Positions 27,047 to 34,811 of a stretch of 64,000 bases of DNA are shown in pieces. The stretch lies in contig NZ_LT732548.1 in NCBI RefSeq assembly GCF_900155685.1, forward strand, positions 1,160,033-1,224,032, written 5' to 3'. Position 1 is the first letter of the stretch, and each line of letters starts with the position of its first letter. The notes beneath the pieces were generated by a model. It saw only the letters and a program-made list of their open reading frames with translations, was not told where the DNA came from and did no database searches. This stretch comes from Paenibacillus bouchesdurhonensis (GTDB taxonomy: Bacteria > Bacillota > Bacilli > Paenibacillales > Paenibacillaceae). Position numbers and translations under genes: made by a program.

Positions 27047-27239
27047 AACATGATCCTCCTTTTCTCGTTCCGAGATAACACTATACCAAATTACTATACG
27101 TCAAAACGCTGATTTTGCAAAGAAAAACGACTCTTTTAAAACAGGCACCCGCTGTCGGACAATCATACAAGAACAGGAGCCTTGTCCTGAGTATGTATAT
27201 TCTATAACGCCATATAAACACGAGAAAGGGGAGAATGTC

Positions 27240-27902
27240 ATGGCTGGAAGACAATTAGCAGATAAATGGCTGAAAACAGAAGCGCTTCTAAGAAACCCCA
27301 AGGTAGCCGTTCACGTGCCACAGACTCGGAAGTATAGTGCGGAAGCTCTGCAAGGCGTGTTGCATCAGTTTGGAATTGCTGTAATCAAACCCGTTCGCGG
27401 TGGAGGCGGTTACGGAGTTATTAAAGTATTCTATGCAGGTGGAAGCTATGGGTTCACCTACATGTCTCGCAGTCGGTCATTTTCAAGCTTTGATGCGATG
27501 TTTGGTGCGTTAAATAAAACTAAGGTTGGCCGAAAGTATATTATTCAGCAAGGTATTCACCTAGCTCGAATAGCGGGAAGACCTATCGATTATCGAGTCA
27601 AGGTCGCCAAGCAAAACGGACGGTGGGTGTACCGCTCCATGCTGGGCCGCCTAGCACGTCCGGGCTTGTTCGTCACAAATTTATGCAAAGGAGGTACGCA
27701 ACTCAGTGCAGGAGAGGGACTAAGACGTTCCTTGGGCAGCAGATCGATACGCAAAAAACGTGGTGAAATGCGCTCGCTCACAAGTAAATGCATTGCCATC
27801 ATGGAGTCGGCTTTTCCTGGCGTTGGGGAGCTGGGCTTTGATTACGGCATTGATACTAGCGGCAAGATATGGATCTTTGAAGTGAATACGCGTCCACAAT
27901 AA
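27240..27902 (+). CDS. YheC/YheD family ATP-grasp-like protein
   Basis: A 220-residue protein related to the YheC/YheD endospore coat-associated family, which has an ATP-grasp fold. Supporting blocks are VIKPVRGGGGYGVIKV (nucleotide loop), IDYRVKVAKQNGRWVY and the metal-ligand segment IWIFEVNTRPQ at the C terminus. It is shorter than the two-domain members of the family but retains the catalytic end. Start ATG follows AAAGGGGAGAA. It lies just upstream of the sda region. A spore role is inferred only from family naming. Confidence 0.82.
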   Translation: MAGRQLADKWLKTEALLRNPKVAVHVPQTRKYSAEALQGVLHQFGIAVIKPVRGGGGYGVIKVFYAGGSYGFTYMSRSRSFSSFDAMFGALNKTKVGRKYIIQQGIHLARIAGRPIDYRVKVAKQNGRWVYRSMLGRLARPGLFVTNLCKGGTQLSAGEGLRRSLGSRSIRKKRGEMRSLTSKCIAIMESAFPGVGELGFDYGIDTSGKIWIFEVNTRPQ

Positions 27903-27994
27903 TGTTCAATCTCTGTTTATAAGGCCTATATTTAGGCTAAGTATTAATAGAATCGTTCAAAAAAATTTTTAGTCGAAAAATGGGTTGTGCAGCC

Positions 27995-28095
27995 TGTGAA
28001 TAACTTTTATCCACATTACCCCAATATATAATTCAACTGTTTTAGACAATTACTCACAAGTTATTCACAGGATTTCCACAGCTGTTTGTGGATAA
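27995..28095. promoter_or_regulatory. DnaA-box cluster upstream of sda
   Basis: Four perfect TTATNCACA boxes: TTATTCACA on minus (27995-28003), TTATCCACA on plus (28007-28015), TTATTCACA on plus (28061-28069) and TTATCCACA on minus (28087-28095). Near-matches lie at 28050-28058 (TTACTCACA) and 28072-28080 (ATTTCCACA). In B. subtilis the sda promoter is activated by DnaA through multiple boxes, so the same control is inferred here. No dnaA or dnaN is near, so this is not oriC. Confidence 0.88.
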
Positions 28096-28104
28096 CAAGA
28101 ACGC

Positions 28105-28133
28105 TTGTTCCACTTTCGAATTCTTGATATGAT
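28105..28133 (+). promoter_or_regulatory. Promoter of sda
   Basis: TTGTTC and TATGAT separated by 17 bases, directly downstream of the last DnaA box and 44 bases before the sda start codon. The weak -35 fits a promoter needing activation. Confidence 0.7.
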
Positions 28134-28176
28134 CTAAATATAACATTAGGAAAAAAATAGAAAGGATGTGTTATCA

Positions 28177-28317
28177 TTGGCGATGTTAACAGACGAAATG
28201 CTGCTCGAATCCTATCATATGGCTACAGAACTGCAACTAGACATGGAGTTCATTGCTCTTCTGTTGGCAGAAATCCATAAGCGTAACCTGGATATGAACA
28301 AAGCTGCAGTACATTAA
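28177..28317 (+). CDS. sda: Sporulation checkpoint inhibitor Sda
   Basis: A 46-residue protein matching B. subtilis Sda, which has the same length. The block LTDEMLLESYHMATELQL is followed by FIALLLAEIHKRNL, corresponding to the helical-hairpin that binds the histidine kinase KinA and blocks autophosphorylation. The TTG at 28177 has AAAGGA ten bases upstream; the ATG at 28183 is 16 bases away and would give a 44-residue form. DnaA boxes upstream suggest that it delays sporulation when replication initiates or stalls. It is convergent with the zinc-ribbon gene at 28346. Confidence 0.9.
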   Translation: MAMLTDEMLLESYHMATELQLDMEFIALLLAEIHKRNLDMNKAAVH

Positions 28318-28345
28318 ACAACGTAATTTATGGCCGATGGCTGCA

Positions 28346-28594
28346 TTAGGGCGCTGGCCATGCGTTGACATGATAAATATAGGCTTCATGACAGTGCGGA
28401 CATTGAACGACATGCTCACAGCCCGTCCAATGGAGCGTGGATATCGCCGAGGTATATTGGTCGGCAGAGCCGTAAGGGCTGTAGGGGCCGGCATAGTCCT
28501 GCTTTGTTCCGGCATGCTCCAAGGTTGAGCCGCAGTCAGGGCAGGATGCTGTCAACGGGGCTAATCCGTTACATAACGGGCATATATATGTCAA
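28346..28594 (-). CDS. Small zinc-ribbon-like protein
   Basis: An 82-residue protein with three CxxC pairs: CPLC near the N terminus, CPDC about 15 residues later, and CPHC near the C terminus. It also has Cys-Glu-His before the last pair. The first two pairs look like a zinc ribbon. The TTG at 28594 is preferred because GGAGGG lies 7 bases upstream; the open frame extends to 28624 without a ribosome site. I do not recognise the family. It lies 70 bases downstream of yumC on the same strand. Confidence 0.65.
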   Translation of the reverse strand: MTYICPLCNGLAPLTASCPDCGSTLEHAGTKQDYAGPYSPYGSADQYTSAISTLHWTGCEHVVQCPHCHEAYIYHVNAWPAP

Positions 28595-28664
28595 AGGGTA
28601 TCCCTCCTTTACGGCATTATACATCCGTATTGGTAAGATACCCTCTTTGACAGTTCTTATGAAT

Positions 28665-29666
28665 CTATAGTTTTAAGTTACTGCTATGACCTGGGGATAA
28701 CTTCGCCTCCGGGTCGACGTAAACCTTCGCATTATTCACAGCCGTTGGCGCTTCTCCGAATCCGACAGCAATCAAATCAAGCTTGCCGGGATATGTCGTA
28801 ATGTCTCCGGCGGCAAAAATACCGGGAATCGAAGTTTCCATTTTCGAGTCGACGACGATGGAGTTGGACTCGAGTTCAAGTCCCCACTCGGCGATTGGAC
28901 CAAGAGCGGATACGAATCCGAAGTTAACGACGACATCATCCACTTCGATTTCCTGCGTTTCTTTTGTCTTCGTATGCGCAAGCGTGACACGTTCTATCAA
29001 TTCGTCTCCGTGCAGCGCAACGATTTCTGACGGCGTAATGACTTGAACGCTGGAATTCATCAAATTCTCTACGCTATGCTCGTGAGCCCGGAATTTATCC
29101 CGGCGATGTATAAGCGTAACCTGCTCGGCGATCGGCTCGAGCATCAGTGCCCAGTCTACAGCAGAGTCGCCGCCGCCGCTAATCAGCACCTTGCGTCCGC
29201 GGAACTGATTCAAATCGCTAACGAAATAGTGCAGGTTGGTCTTCTCAAAACGAGGAGCTTCTTCAAGCTCCAGACGCCGGGGCTGGAATGCTCCGACTCC
29301 AGCTGTAATGATAATGGCTCGCGCGTAATGAACATCTTTATCGGTAGTAACCACGAAGTGGCGCTCTTCCTTCTTCTCAATGCGCAGCACCTTCTCCTCC
29401 AGACGAACATCTGGATTGAACAGCTTCAATTGCTCATTCAGGTTGTTAACGAGCTCTTGGCCCGTTACTTTAGGAAAACCAGCAATATCGTAAATATATT
29501 TCTCAGGGTAGAGGGCGGCAATTTGTCCCCCCAGCTGAGGCATACTTTCGATCAGTTTGACGGAAGCCTTTCTCATACCGCCATAGAAGGCGGCAAACAT
29601 GCCTGCCGGACCTCCCCCGATGATTAGCAGGTCGGTAAATTCGCTCCCGGAATTCAAGGATGACAC
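28665..29666 (-). CDS. yumC: Ferredoxin/flavodoxin-NADP+ reductase (YumC type)
   Basis: A 333-residue flavoprotein of the thioredoxin reductase-like FNR class. It has FAD-binding [14 protein letters not shown] near residue 18, the NADP-binding [11 protein letters not shown] and the C-terminal FAD motif [14 protein letters not shown]. It lacks the CxxC redox pair of thioredoxin reductase (the position after GGGDS... shows none), which is what separates YumC-type FNRs. The GTG at 29666 is 9 bases from GGAGG; a TTG six bases earlier is too close. It supplies or takes electrons from ferredoxin/flavodoxin. Confidence 0.92.
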   Translation of the reverse strand: MSSLNSGSEFTDLLIIGGGPAGMFAAFYGGMRKASVKLIESMPQLGGQIAALYPEKYIYDIAGFPKVTGQELVNNLNEQLKLFNPDVRLEEKVLRIEKKEERHFVVTTDKDVHYARAIIITAGVGAFQPRRLELEEAPRFEKTNLHYFVSDLNQFRGRKVLISGGGDSAVDWALMLEPIAEQVTLIHRRDKFRAHEHSVENLMNSSVQVITPSEIVALHGDELIERVTLAHTKTKETQEIEVDDVVVNFGFVSALGPIAEWGLELESNSIVVDSKMETSIPGIFAAGDITTYPGKLDLIAVGFGEAPTAVNNAKVYVDPEAKLSPGHSSNLKL

Positions 29667-29718
29667 TGGCAAACACCTCCAGATAGTATTCGAAAATTCA
29701 TATTGTCATTTCTACTTT

Positions 29719-29746
29719 ATTATAAGCGTCCACCCTGCACTTGCAA
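29719..29746 (-). promoter_or_regulatory. Promoter of yumC
   Basis: On the minus strand TTGCAA and TATAAT are separated by 16 bases, about 55 bases upstream of the yumC start. Confidence 0.65.
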
Positions 29747-30094
29747 AGTAAGCGCACTTTGGCAGTTTTTTCACCGTATTTAATGACTAAAAACCCGCTA
29801 AAACCGCGTAAAATAAGACTTGATCTTTTGTAAAAAAGTCGATATCATTCAAATTGTGTGCGCACATAAATGTGACGAAATAGGTAACTATTATGAATAG
29901 GAACATATTTTTTTTGATAAAACTGTTATAAAGGTTTAGAATTGGTGTGATAAATGTCGCATTGCTCGTCGCACATGATTGCATGGATAACTACCAGAGA
30001 CTATATTTTTATGTGTTAATTTTCACATTTCCACATTTCAGTTTTTGGTTTTATTTAAAATATAGAGTGTCCATACTGGAAGGAGAACAAACTC
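29747..30094. other. 348-base AT-rich divergent regulatory region
   Basis: Lies between the yumC promoter and ndh. It contains the perfect palindromic core TGTGCGCACA near 29857, the Rex-like site at 30011, and AT-rich DNA. A minus-strand open frame of 65 codons here has no ribosome site and is not annotated. Confidence 0.5.
30011..30028 (+). promoter_or_regulatory. Candidate Rex (NADH-sensing) operator of ndh
   Basis: ATGTGTTAATTTTCACAT contains TGTG-N8-CACA, the spacing of Rex sites (TTGTGAA-N4-TTCACAA). It lies 67 bases upstream of ndh. In B. subtilis ndh is a known Rex target. The left half deviates from consensus. Confidence 0.55.
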
Positions 30095-31288
30095 ATGAGT
30101 ACCATACCTAAAATTGTTATTCTTGGAGCAGGCTATGGCGGCATCTTGACGGCGCAACGTTTACAGAAAGAATTAAATTATAACGAAGCCGACGTCACAT
30201 TGGTGAACCGTCATGATTATCATTATTTCACGACGCATCTGCACATGCCTGCAGCGGGAACAGATTCGATCGAGAACACGCGCGTCCCGATCTCCAAGCT
30301 GATCGATGAATTCAAAATCGACTTGGTGAAGTCGAATGTTCAGGAAATCCGAATCGCGGATAAGAAGGTCGTGCTTCAAGACGGCACCTTGTCCTATGAT
30401 TACCTTATTATAGCACTTGGCGGCGAGCCTGAATCGTTTGGCATTCCAGGACTTGGCGAATACGCGATGCCGATCCGCAGCATTAACTCGGTTCGCTTGA
30501 TCCGTCAACATATCGAATATCAATTCGCACTGTACAAAACAGACGAGAGCCGTACAGATCGCTTGAACTTTGTAGTAGGCGGCGCGGGCTTTAGCGGGAT
30601 CGAATTCGTTGCCGAGCTTGCCGACCGAGTGCCTGAGTTGTGCAAGGCTTATGATGTAGATCCAAACTTGGTTAACGTATATAACGTAGAGGCTGCTCCT
30701 ACCGCTTTGCCGGGCTTCGACCCTGAGCTGGTTGAATATGCAATGGATGTGCTTCGCAAGAAGGGCGTCCAATTCAAAATCGGAGTAGCGATTAAAGAAT
30801 GTACTCCAGACGGAGTTATCCTTGCTACGGGCGAAGAGATCAAAGCCGCAACTGTCGTATGGACAGGCGGTATCCGCGGTAACCGTTTGATTGAAGCTGC
30901 CGGATTCGAAACCGCTCGCGGCCGGGTTAAGATCGATGAGTACCTGCGTGCGCCGGAGCATGACAATGTATTTATTATCGGCGACAACTCGCTGATGTTT
31001 AACCCAGAGGGCCGTCCATACCCGCCAACGGCTCAAATTGCCATGCAGCAGGGTGTAACTTGCGCTCAGAACGTCGTCGCCGCCATTCGTGGTAAAGAGC
31101 TGAAGAAATTCGTGTTCAGCAATAAGGGAACCGTTGCTTCCCTCGGTAAAGGTGAAGCTGTTGCATCCGCATTCGGCAAGACATACAAAGGCTGGGTTGC
31201 TGCTCAGTTGAAGAAGATCGTGGACATGCGTTATCTTTTCATTATCGGCGGCATTCCGCTAGTCTTGAAGAAAGGCAGATTCCTGTAA
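30095..31288 (+). CDS. ndh: Type 2 NADH dehydrogenase
   Basis: A 397-residue NDH-2 flavoprotein that oxidises NADH and reduces menaquinone at the membrane without pumping protons. It has FAD-binding GAGYGGILTAQRL near residue 12, NADH-binding GGAGFSGIEFVAEL near 165, and FAD motif NVFIIGDNSL. The C terminus contains an amphipathic membrane-binding segment (about 360-397). Size and motifs match B. subtilis Ndh/YjlD. Start ATG follows GGAAGGAG. A Rex-like operator lies upstream. Confidence 0.93.
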   Translation: MSTIPKIVILGAGYGGILTAQRLQKELNYNEADVTLVNRHDYHYFTTHLHMPAAGTDSIENTRVPISKLIDEFKIDLVKSNVQEIRIADKKVVLQDGTLSYDYLIIALGGEPESFGIPGLGEYAMPIRSINSVRLIRQHIEYQFALYKTDESRTDRLNFVVGGAGFSGIEFVAELADRVPELCKAYDVDPNLVNVYNVEAAPTALPGFDPELVEYAMDVLRKKGVQFKIGVAIKECTPDGVILATGEEIKAATVVWTGGIRGNRLIEAAGFETARGRVKIDEYLRAPEHDNVFIIGDNSLMFNPEGRPYPPTAQIAMQQGVTCAQNVVAAIRGKELKKFVFSNKGTVASLGKGEAVASAFGKTYKGWVAAQLKKIVDMRYLFIIGGIPLVLKKGRFL

Positions 31289-31289
31289 A

Positions 31290-31532
31290 ATGCGCCATTG
31301 CAGTGTTCAGGTGCGAGGTCTGCTGACGCGGGATGAGCTTGACAGATACAATGCCTTGATGGAAGTCGGCTCTTATTTGGAGTCGCAGCAAAAGTATGAT
31401 CTGGCTTATCATGTGCAAAAGGAAGTCGATATTCTCATACTTCCGGCAATCGAAAGATTGAAGGAGAAGGGAAGAGCCCGCGACCGTGCGACGGCGGAAT
31501 TTCTGGAATCGCTGCGGGACGAAGAGGAATAA
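31290..31532 (+). CDS. Small conserved-looking protein downstream of ndh
   Basis: An 80-residue soluble protein, charged and probably helical, ending in an acidic tail (LRDEEE). It starts one base after the ndh stop with no strong ribosome site of its own (AAAGG 15 bases upstream), suggesting translational coupling. Later GTG or TTG starts are possible. Composition and codon use match the neighbours. No family recognised. A strong terminator follows. Confidence 0.65.
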   Translation: MRHCSVQVRGLLTRDELDRYNALMEVGSYLESQQKYDLAYHVQKEVDILILPAIERLKEKGRARDRATAEFLESLRDEEE

Positions 31533-31547
31533 TATTTATACAAATAT

Positions 31548-31585
31548 AGGGGTGTTCCAGTATGATTCTGGAACACCCCTTTTTA
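31548..31585. terminator. Terminator between ndh operon and hemQ
   Basis: AGGGGTGTTCCAG pairs perfectly with CTGGAACACCCCT around a 7-base loop, followed by TTTTT on plus. The minus strand is also A/T rich, so it may serve hemQ as well. Confidence 0.92.
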
Positions 31586-31602
31586 TGTGCAACGGGTTTA
31601 AG

Positions 31603-32349
31603 TTATAGCTTCAGCATTTCTTCAAAGAGCTGCTCGTTCAGCAGGTTGCCGACGTAGAAGGAGCCGAACTCGCCAAAGCGGGCGCTCACTTCATCAAAGC
31701 GCATTTCATAGACCAGCTTCTTGAATTGCAGAGCATCGTCGGAGAAGAGAGTAACGCCCCATTCCCAATCATCGAATCCCACGGAACCCGTGATGATCTG
31801 CTTCACTTTGCCTGCATAGCTGCGGCCGATCAGACCATGGCTGCGCATCATGGCACGGCGATCATCCATGGACAGCATGTACCAGTTATCGCTTAGATCA
31901 CGCTTTTTATTCATCGGGTAGAAGCAAATGTATTTCGATTTCGGCAAAATCGGCTGGAGTCTAGCCATGACCTCTGGATTCGCTTTAGGATCGCCGTCTC
32001 CGGAAGCCAAGTAGTTGCTCAGTTCTACGACGCTGACGTAAGAATAAGACTTGACGGTGTATTTCGCAAAAGTCGTTTTGTTGAAGGCGTTTTCGAGAGC
32101 GTTAAGCTCTTCTAGCGTTTCACGCAGATGCATGAATACAAAATCGGCTTTCTGCCCTACGACGGAATATACCGCCGTGCTGCCGTTCTTGGCTTCCTCC
32201 ACGCTGCTCCATTCCTGTAGAAAAGCATGAAGCTCCTCCAAGGCGACTGCGCGTTCTTCATCGTCGGCCGCTCTCCAGGCTGTCCAGTTCATAGAACGGA
32301 AATCGTGCAGGGCATACCAGCCTTCCAGCGTTAATGCTGCTTCATTCAT
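31603..32349 (-). CDS. hemQ: Coproheme decarboxylase HemQ
   Basis: A 248-residue chlorite-dismutase-like enzyme of the HemQ/ChdC family. It converts Fe-coproporphyrin III to protoheme, the last step of the coproporphyrin-dependent pathway of Gram-positive bacteria. The proximal ligand is His171 in [10 protein letters not shown], and Tyr144 in FYPMNKKR matches the catalytic tyrosine. The distal Arg of true chlorite dismutases is absent, as usual for HemQ. Start ATG follows AGGAGTG. It supplies heme for ctaA and sdhC functions elsewhere in the window. Confidence 0.93.
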   Translation of the reverse strand: MNEAALTLEGWYALHDFRSMNWTAWRAADDEERAVALEELHAFLQEWSSVEEAKNGSTAVYSVVGQKADFVFMHLRETLEELNALENAFNKTTFAKYTVKSYSYVSVVELSNYLASGDGDPKANPEVMARLQPILPKSKYICFYPMNKKRDLSDNWYMLSMDDRRAMMRSHGLIGRSYAGKVKQIITGSVGFDDWEWGVTLFSDDALQFKKLVYEMRFDEVSARFGEFGSFYVGNLLNEQLFEEMLKL

Positions 32350-32556
32350 TTATGATCACTCCTATGGTTTCCTAATAATTACAAGAGAGAATACGATGAC
32401 TTTATTGTATCCTATGGCAGACAAGCGGGCAAATCGATTCACAATCTATTCACGGAAAGTTCGTTGCTTCGCAACATTTTTTCTAGTAAACTTACTACTA
32501 GTGCTTAAAGATGTGATCTAGCTTATAGAGCTTGTTGAAGAAGGGTTGGGGGAGCA

Positions 32557-32850
32557 ATGGGTTGGCTAGTCGTATTGATATTGATGGTTCTATTCTTTGT
32601 TATGATGTTCGGTATCGGATTTATTCTTAATATGCTGATGAAAACAACATGGTTTCCGGCCTATGTTTTTATTATTGTCATTTTGCCAATTGTCGTATAC
32701 TCGTTGTGGAACCATGAGCAGAACTTCTGGGCTTATGTCGCCTCATATCGTCTTGTCGACTATTTAACGGCAGTTGCCGGTTTGCTGGGAGCCATCCTTA
32801 GCGGATGGACGATCCGCAAGCTTCGCCAGGGCGGGTATAAAATGTTCTAA
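32557..32850 (+). CDS. YuiB-like small membrane protein
   Basis: A 97-residue protein with three hydrophobic helices. It begins MGWLVVLILMVLFF and contains FGIGFILNMLMKTTWFPAYV, resembling B. subtilis YuiB, which also lies in the yum-yui region. Start ATG follows GGGGGAGCA. Function unknown. It ends before a perfect GC-rich hairpin shared with the convergent sinR gene. Confidence 0.78.
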   Translation: MGWLVVLILMVLFFVMMFGIGFILNMLMKTTWFPAYVFIIVILPIVVYSLWNHEQNFWAYVASYRLVDYLTAVAGLLGAILSGWTIRKLRQGGYKMF

Positions 32851-32897
32851 TCGCGCAAGTCGCAAGTTATATGGTTTAAATATTCAGGCAGTATGAC

Positions 32898-32922
32898 AAG
32901 CCCCGGGCATCGCCCGGGGCTT
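32898..32922. terminator. Bidirectional hairpin between yuiB-like gene and sinR
   Basis: AAGCCCCGGGC pairs perfectly with GCCCGGGGCTT around ATC. It touches the sinR stop codon. T tracts are weak on both sides. Confidence 0.75.
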
Positions 32923-33286
32923 ATAAATTGTTATTCTGTGATTTGGAGGTTTCATTGCTCTGCTTCAGCTTCCATTTTTGAAATTCCAGGAAGCTCTTGA
33001 ACTCCTGCTTGCTGATCCCTGAATTCATAGCTTCCTGCACGAGGAGCGACCATTCCGGATCCAATAGATGCTCGGCGGGCCGATCTCCATACAGCAGCAT
33101 GGGAATCGTTACATTCAAGGCGTTAGCAATCTTCTCGATGAATTGAATGGAAGGATTGCTTTGTATGCTTCGTTCGACATTGCTTAAATAGGACTTAGCG
33201 ACATCCGCTTTGCTCGCAAGCTCCGATAAAGACAGCCCTTGCTCCAGGCGGAATTTCTGTATGCGCTCTCCAATGTGATCTGCCAT
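32921..33286 (-). CDS. sinR: Biofilm master regulator SinR
   Basis: A 121-residue SinR orthologue. The N-terminal Xre-type helix-turn-helix spans about residues 6-62 (LSLSELASKADVAKSYLS, then NPSIQFIEKIANAL). The C-terminal SIN domain is LDPEWSLLVQEAMNSGISK followed by F-FLEFQKWK, nearly the same as B. subtilis SinR and the surface bound by SinI. SinR represses matrix genes by binding GTTCTYT boxes. The gene follows tasA on the same strand but has its own promoter and a hairpin in front. The C terminus is extended by a Ser/Asn-rich tail. Confidence 0.93.
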   Translation of the reverse strand: MADHIGERIQKFRLEQGLSLSELASKADVAKSYLSNVERSIQSNPSIQFIEKIANALNVTIPMLLYGDRPAEHLLDPEWSLLVQEAMNSGISKQEFKSFLEFQKWKLKQSNETSKSQNNNL

Positions 33287-33363
33287 AAGAATGACGCCTC
33301 ACTATCATAGTTGAAGATATAAGGTTAAATACGTTTGATACGGGCTTCAACTTTCTTGAGGAC

Positions 33364-33392
33364 ATTATATCAGAATATACAGCATGCGACAA
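33364..33392 (-). promoter_or_regulatory. Sigma-A promoter of sinR
   Basis: On the minus strand TTGTCG and TATAAT are 17 bases apart, about 78 bases before the sinR start. It gives sinR transcription independent of the tapA-sipW-tasA operon. Confidence 0.8.
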
Positions 33393-33429
33393 AAGAAGGC
33401 GGCGTAAGATTAGGCTAGCGGCAAAAGGC

Positions 33430-33466
33430 AGACACCTCAATCCATAAGAGCGGATTAAGGTGTCTA
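33430..33466 (-). terminator. Hairpin downstream of the tasA-like gene
   Basis: AGACACCT with AGGTGTCT and an inner AATCC/GGATT form a long stem about 25 bases after the tasA-like stop. On minus the following sequence is GCCTTTTG, a weak T tract, so partial readthrough into sinR is possible. Confidence 0.65.
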
Positions 33467-33487
33467 GAGCAGGGCGGGATAGATTAT

Positions 33488-34081
33488 TTATTTGGCAGCG
33501 CCGGTTCCCTGCCTTGCTTCGAAAGTCCATTTCAGCTGCAGGGCATCTCCCTGGAATTGATTCTGATCCTCGTTGTTGTCTACGAATTCGAATCTGACGA
33601 TGAGATTATCCGAGGTTCCGGCTTTGAGTCCGCCCCGTTCCTCGAACCACTCCTGCCATTTGTTCTCAACGGCATCCGGCGCGAGGGACTGCAGGTCGTA
33701 AAGCGTCGTTTCATAGATAATATCATCCTGTTTATCGAGATTCGTCAGGAAGCTCACTTTGATATGTTTTCCGAAATCATCTGTATTCGCGGCAGCGTCT
33801 GTCTTGTTAATGACACTATAGGTCGTGTGCAGGAGCACCTTCTCAATATCCAGCGTGCCGTTGTTGAGCAGCTTGAAGGTGCGAATGCCGTAGTCGCCAG
33901 GCTTGATGTTGTCGAGATTAATAATTGTGGTGGGCTCAGCGTTCAGATCGAGTGTCCCTGCAGCAAAGGTTCCCGTCGTTTCAACGGAATCGCTAAAGTA
34001 CGCGAACGTGCCTCCCCCGATCAAGGCGAGCCCCAATGCGGCTGTCACTACGCCCAGACTTAATGTCTTCTTTATTCCCAT
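33488..34081 (-). CDS. tasA: TasA/camelysin-family biofilm fibre protein
   Basis: A 197-residue secreted protein. Its signal region, a hydrophobic stretch ending GGGTFAYFSDSVETTGTFAAG, is the hallmark of SipW-processed TasA/CalY (camelysin) proteins. The mature part begins near the FSDS segment and has a beta-rich character. In Bacillus these proteins assemble into matrix fibres. The ATG at 34081 is 7 bases after AAGGAGGAG. It lies about 100 bases downstream of sipW and is followed by a hairpin. Whether it is closer to TasA (longer, 261 residues) or to CalY (about 197) cannot be fixed; length favours CalY. Confidence 0.9.
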   Translation of the reverse strand: MGIKKTLSLGVVTAALGLALIGGGTFAYFSDSVETTGTFAAGTLDLNAEPTTIINLDNIKPGDYGIRTFKLLNNGTLDIEKVLLHTTYSVINKTDAAANTDDFGKHIKVSFLTNLDKQDDIIYETTLYDLQSLAPDAVENKWQEWFEERGGLKAGTSDNLIVRFEFVDNNEDQNQFQGDALQLKWTFEARQGTGAAK

Positions 34082-34180
34082 AATCAAACTCCTCCTTAAA
34101 GATGAATTAATTTATTGCGACCTCATGGCTGGCATAAGGACAACAATCTGGTCGAATAGGCCGACAGATGAACTTGCACT

Positions 34181-34789
34181 CTAATCCGAGCTCGGATTTG
34201 AACCGGAATAAGGATTTTTTTGGCCATTAAGCTGCTGCTCCAGTCTGGTAATAACCTTCCATATGGAGAAGGCTCCATAAAGGAGGAGAAGCAGGCCTGG
34301 GACGATGAGGAGGACGATGTTGCCTGTTTTGGTGCCAGCAAAGCTTAAGAAGTACCCGGCATAAGGAATCGTAAATCCGGTATAAGCACCGACAATATTA
34401 GCGGAGGGAACGAGGGCGCTGTCAGGGGCATCATTGTTATCTCCTTGTGTGCGGTACAGAACGGTATCCCCCGACTTATTGCTCCTCACATCGATGATAC
34501 GATGGGTGATTAACCGCTGCTCATCGGCTCGGAAGGTAATGATGTCACCGGCTTTGAATCGGTTCCCTGTTCCAATTTCTACAGGGGAAACAGCAATGAT
34601 CGATCCGGTATGAATGGTCGGTTCCATTGATCCTGATAATACCGTTTTGAGTTTATATCCATAGAAGCTCGGTTCACCTCCGGTTAGTTTGGACATCAGG
34701 ATCGAGCCGATCACAGCAAAACAAATGAGAAGGAGCGCGTAATAAAACGTTTGAATTGCCAATTTCCATATTAGCTGCAATAGCCGCAT
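34181..34789 (-). CDS. sipW: ER-type signal peptidase I SipW
   Basis: A 202-residue archaeal/ER-type signal peptidase. Catalytic Ser54 is in LSGSMEP, and His96 in LITHRIID replaces the Lys of bacterial SipS-type enzymes. N- and C-terminal membrane helices (about residues 13-33 and 155-175) flank the catalytic domain, which lies outside the membrane. In B. subtilis SipW is required to process TapA and TasA. The ATG at 34789 has GGGAGG 8 bases upstream; the frame open to 34819 would overlap tapA and lacks a better site. Confidence 0.93.
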   Translation of the reverse strand: MRLLQLIWKLAIQTFYYALLLICFAVIGSILMSKLTGGEPSFYGYKLKTVLSGSMEPTIHTGSIIAVSPVEIGTGNRFKAGDIITFRADEQRLITHRIIDVRSNKSGDTVLYRTQGDNNDAPDSALVPSANIVGAYTGFTIPYAGYFLSFAGTKTGNIVLLIVPGLLLLLYGAFSIWKVITRLEQQLNGQKNPYSGSNPSSD

Positions 34790-34811
34790 GATAATTACCT
34801 CCCGTTTACCG

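Noticed and set aside
27995..28095. Possible replication origin
   Set aside because: DnaA boxes are clustered, but dnaA, dnaN and an AT-rich unwinding region are absent, and the boxes fit the promoter of sda.
29787..29984. 65-codon minus-strand open frame with one hydrophobic helix
   Set aside because: In an AT-rich regulatory region, no ribosome site, composition explained by A/T runs.
33557..34063. 168-codon plus-strand open frame over the tasA-like gene
   Set aside because: Shadow of the tasA-like gene, no start signals, no domain.
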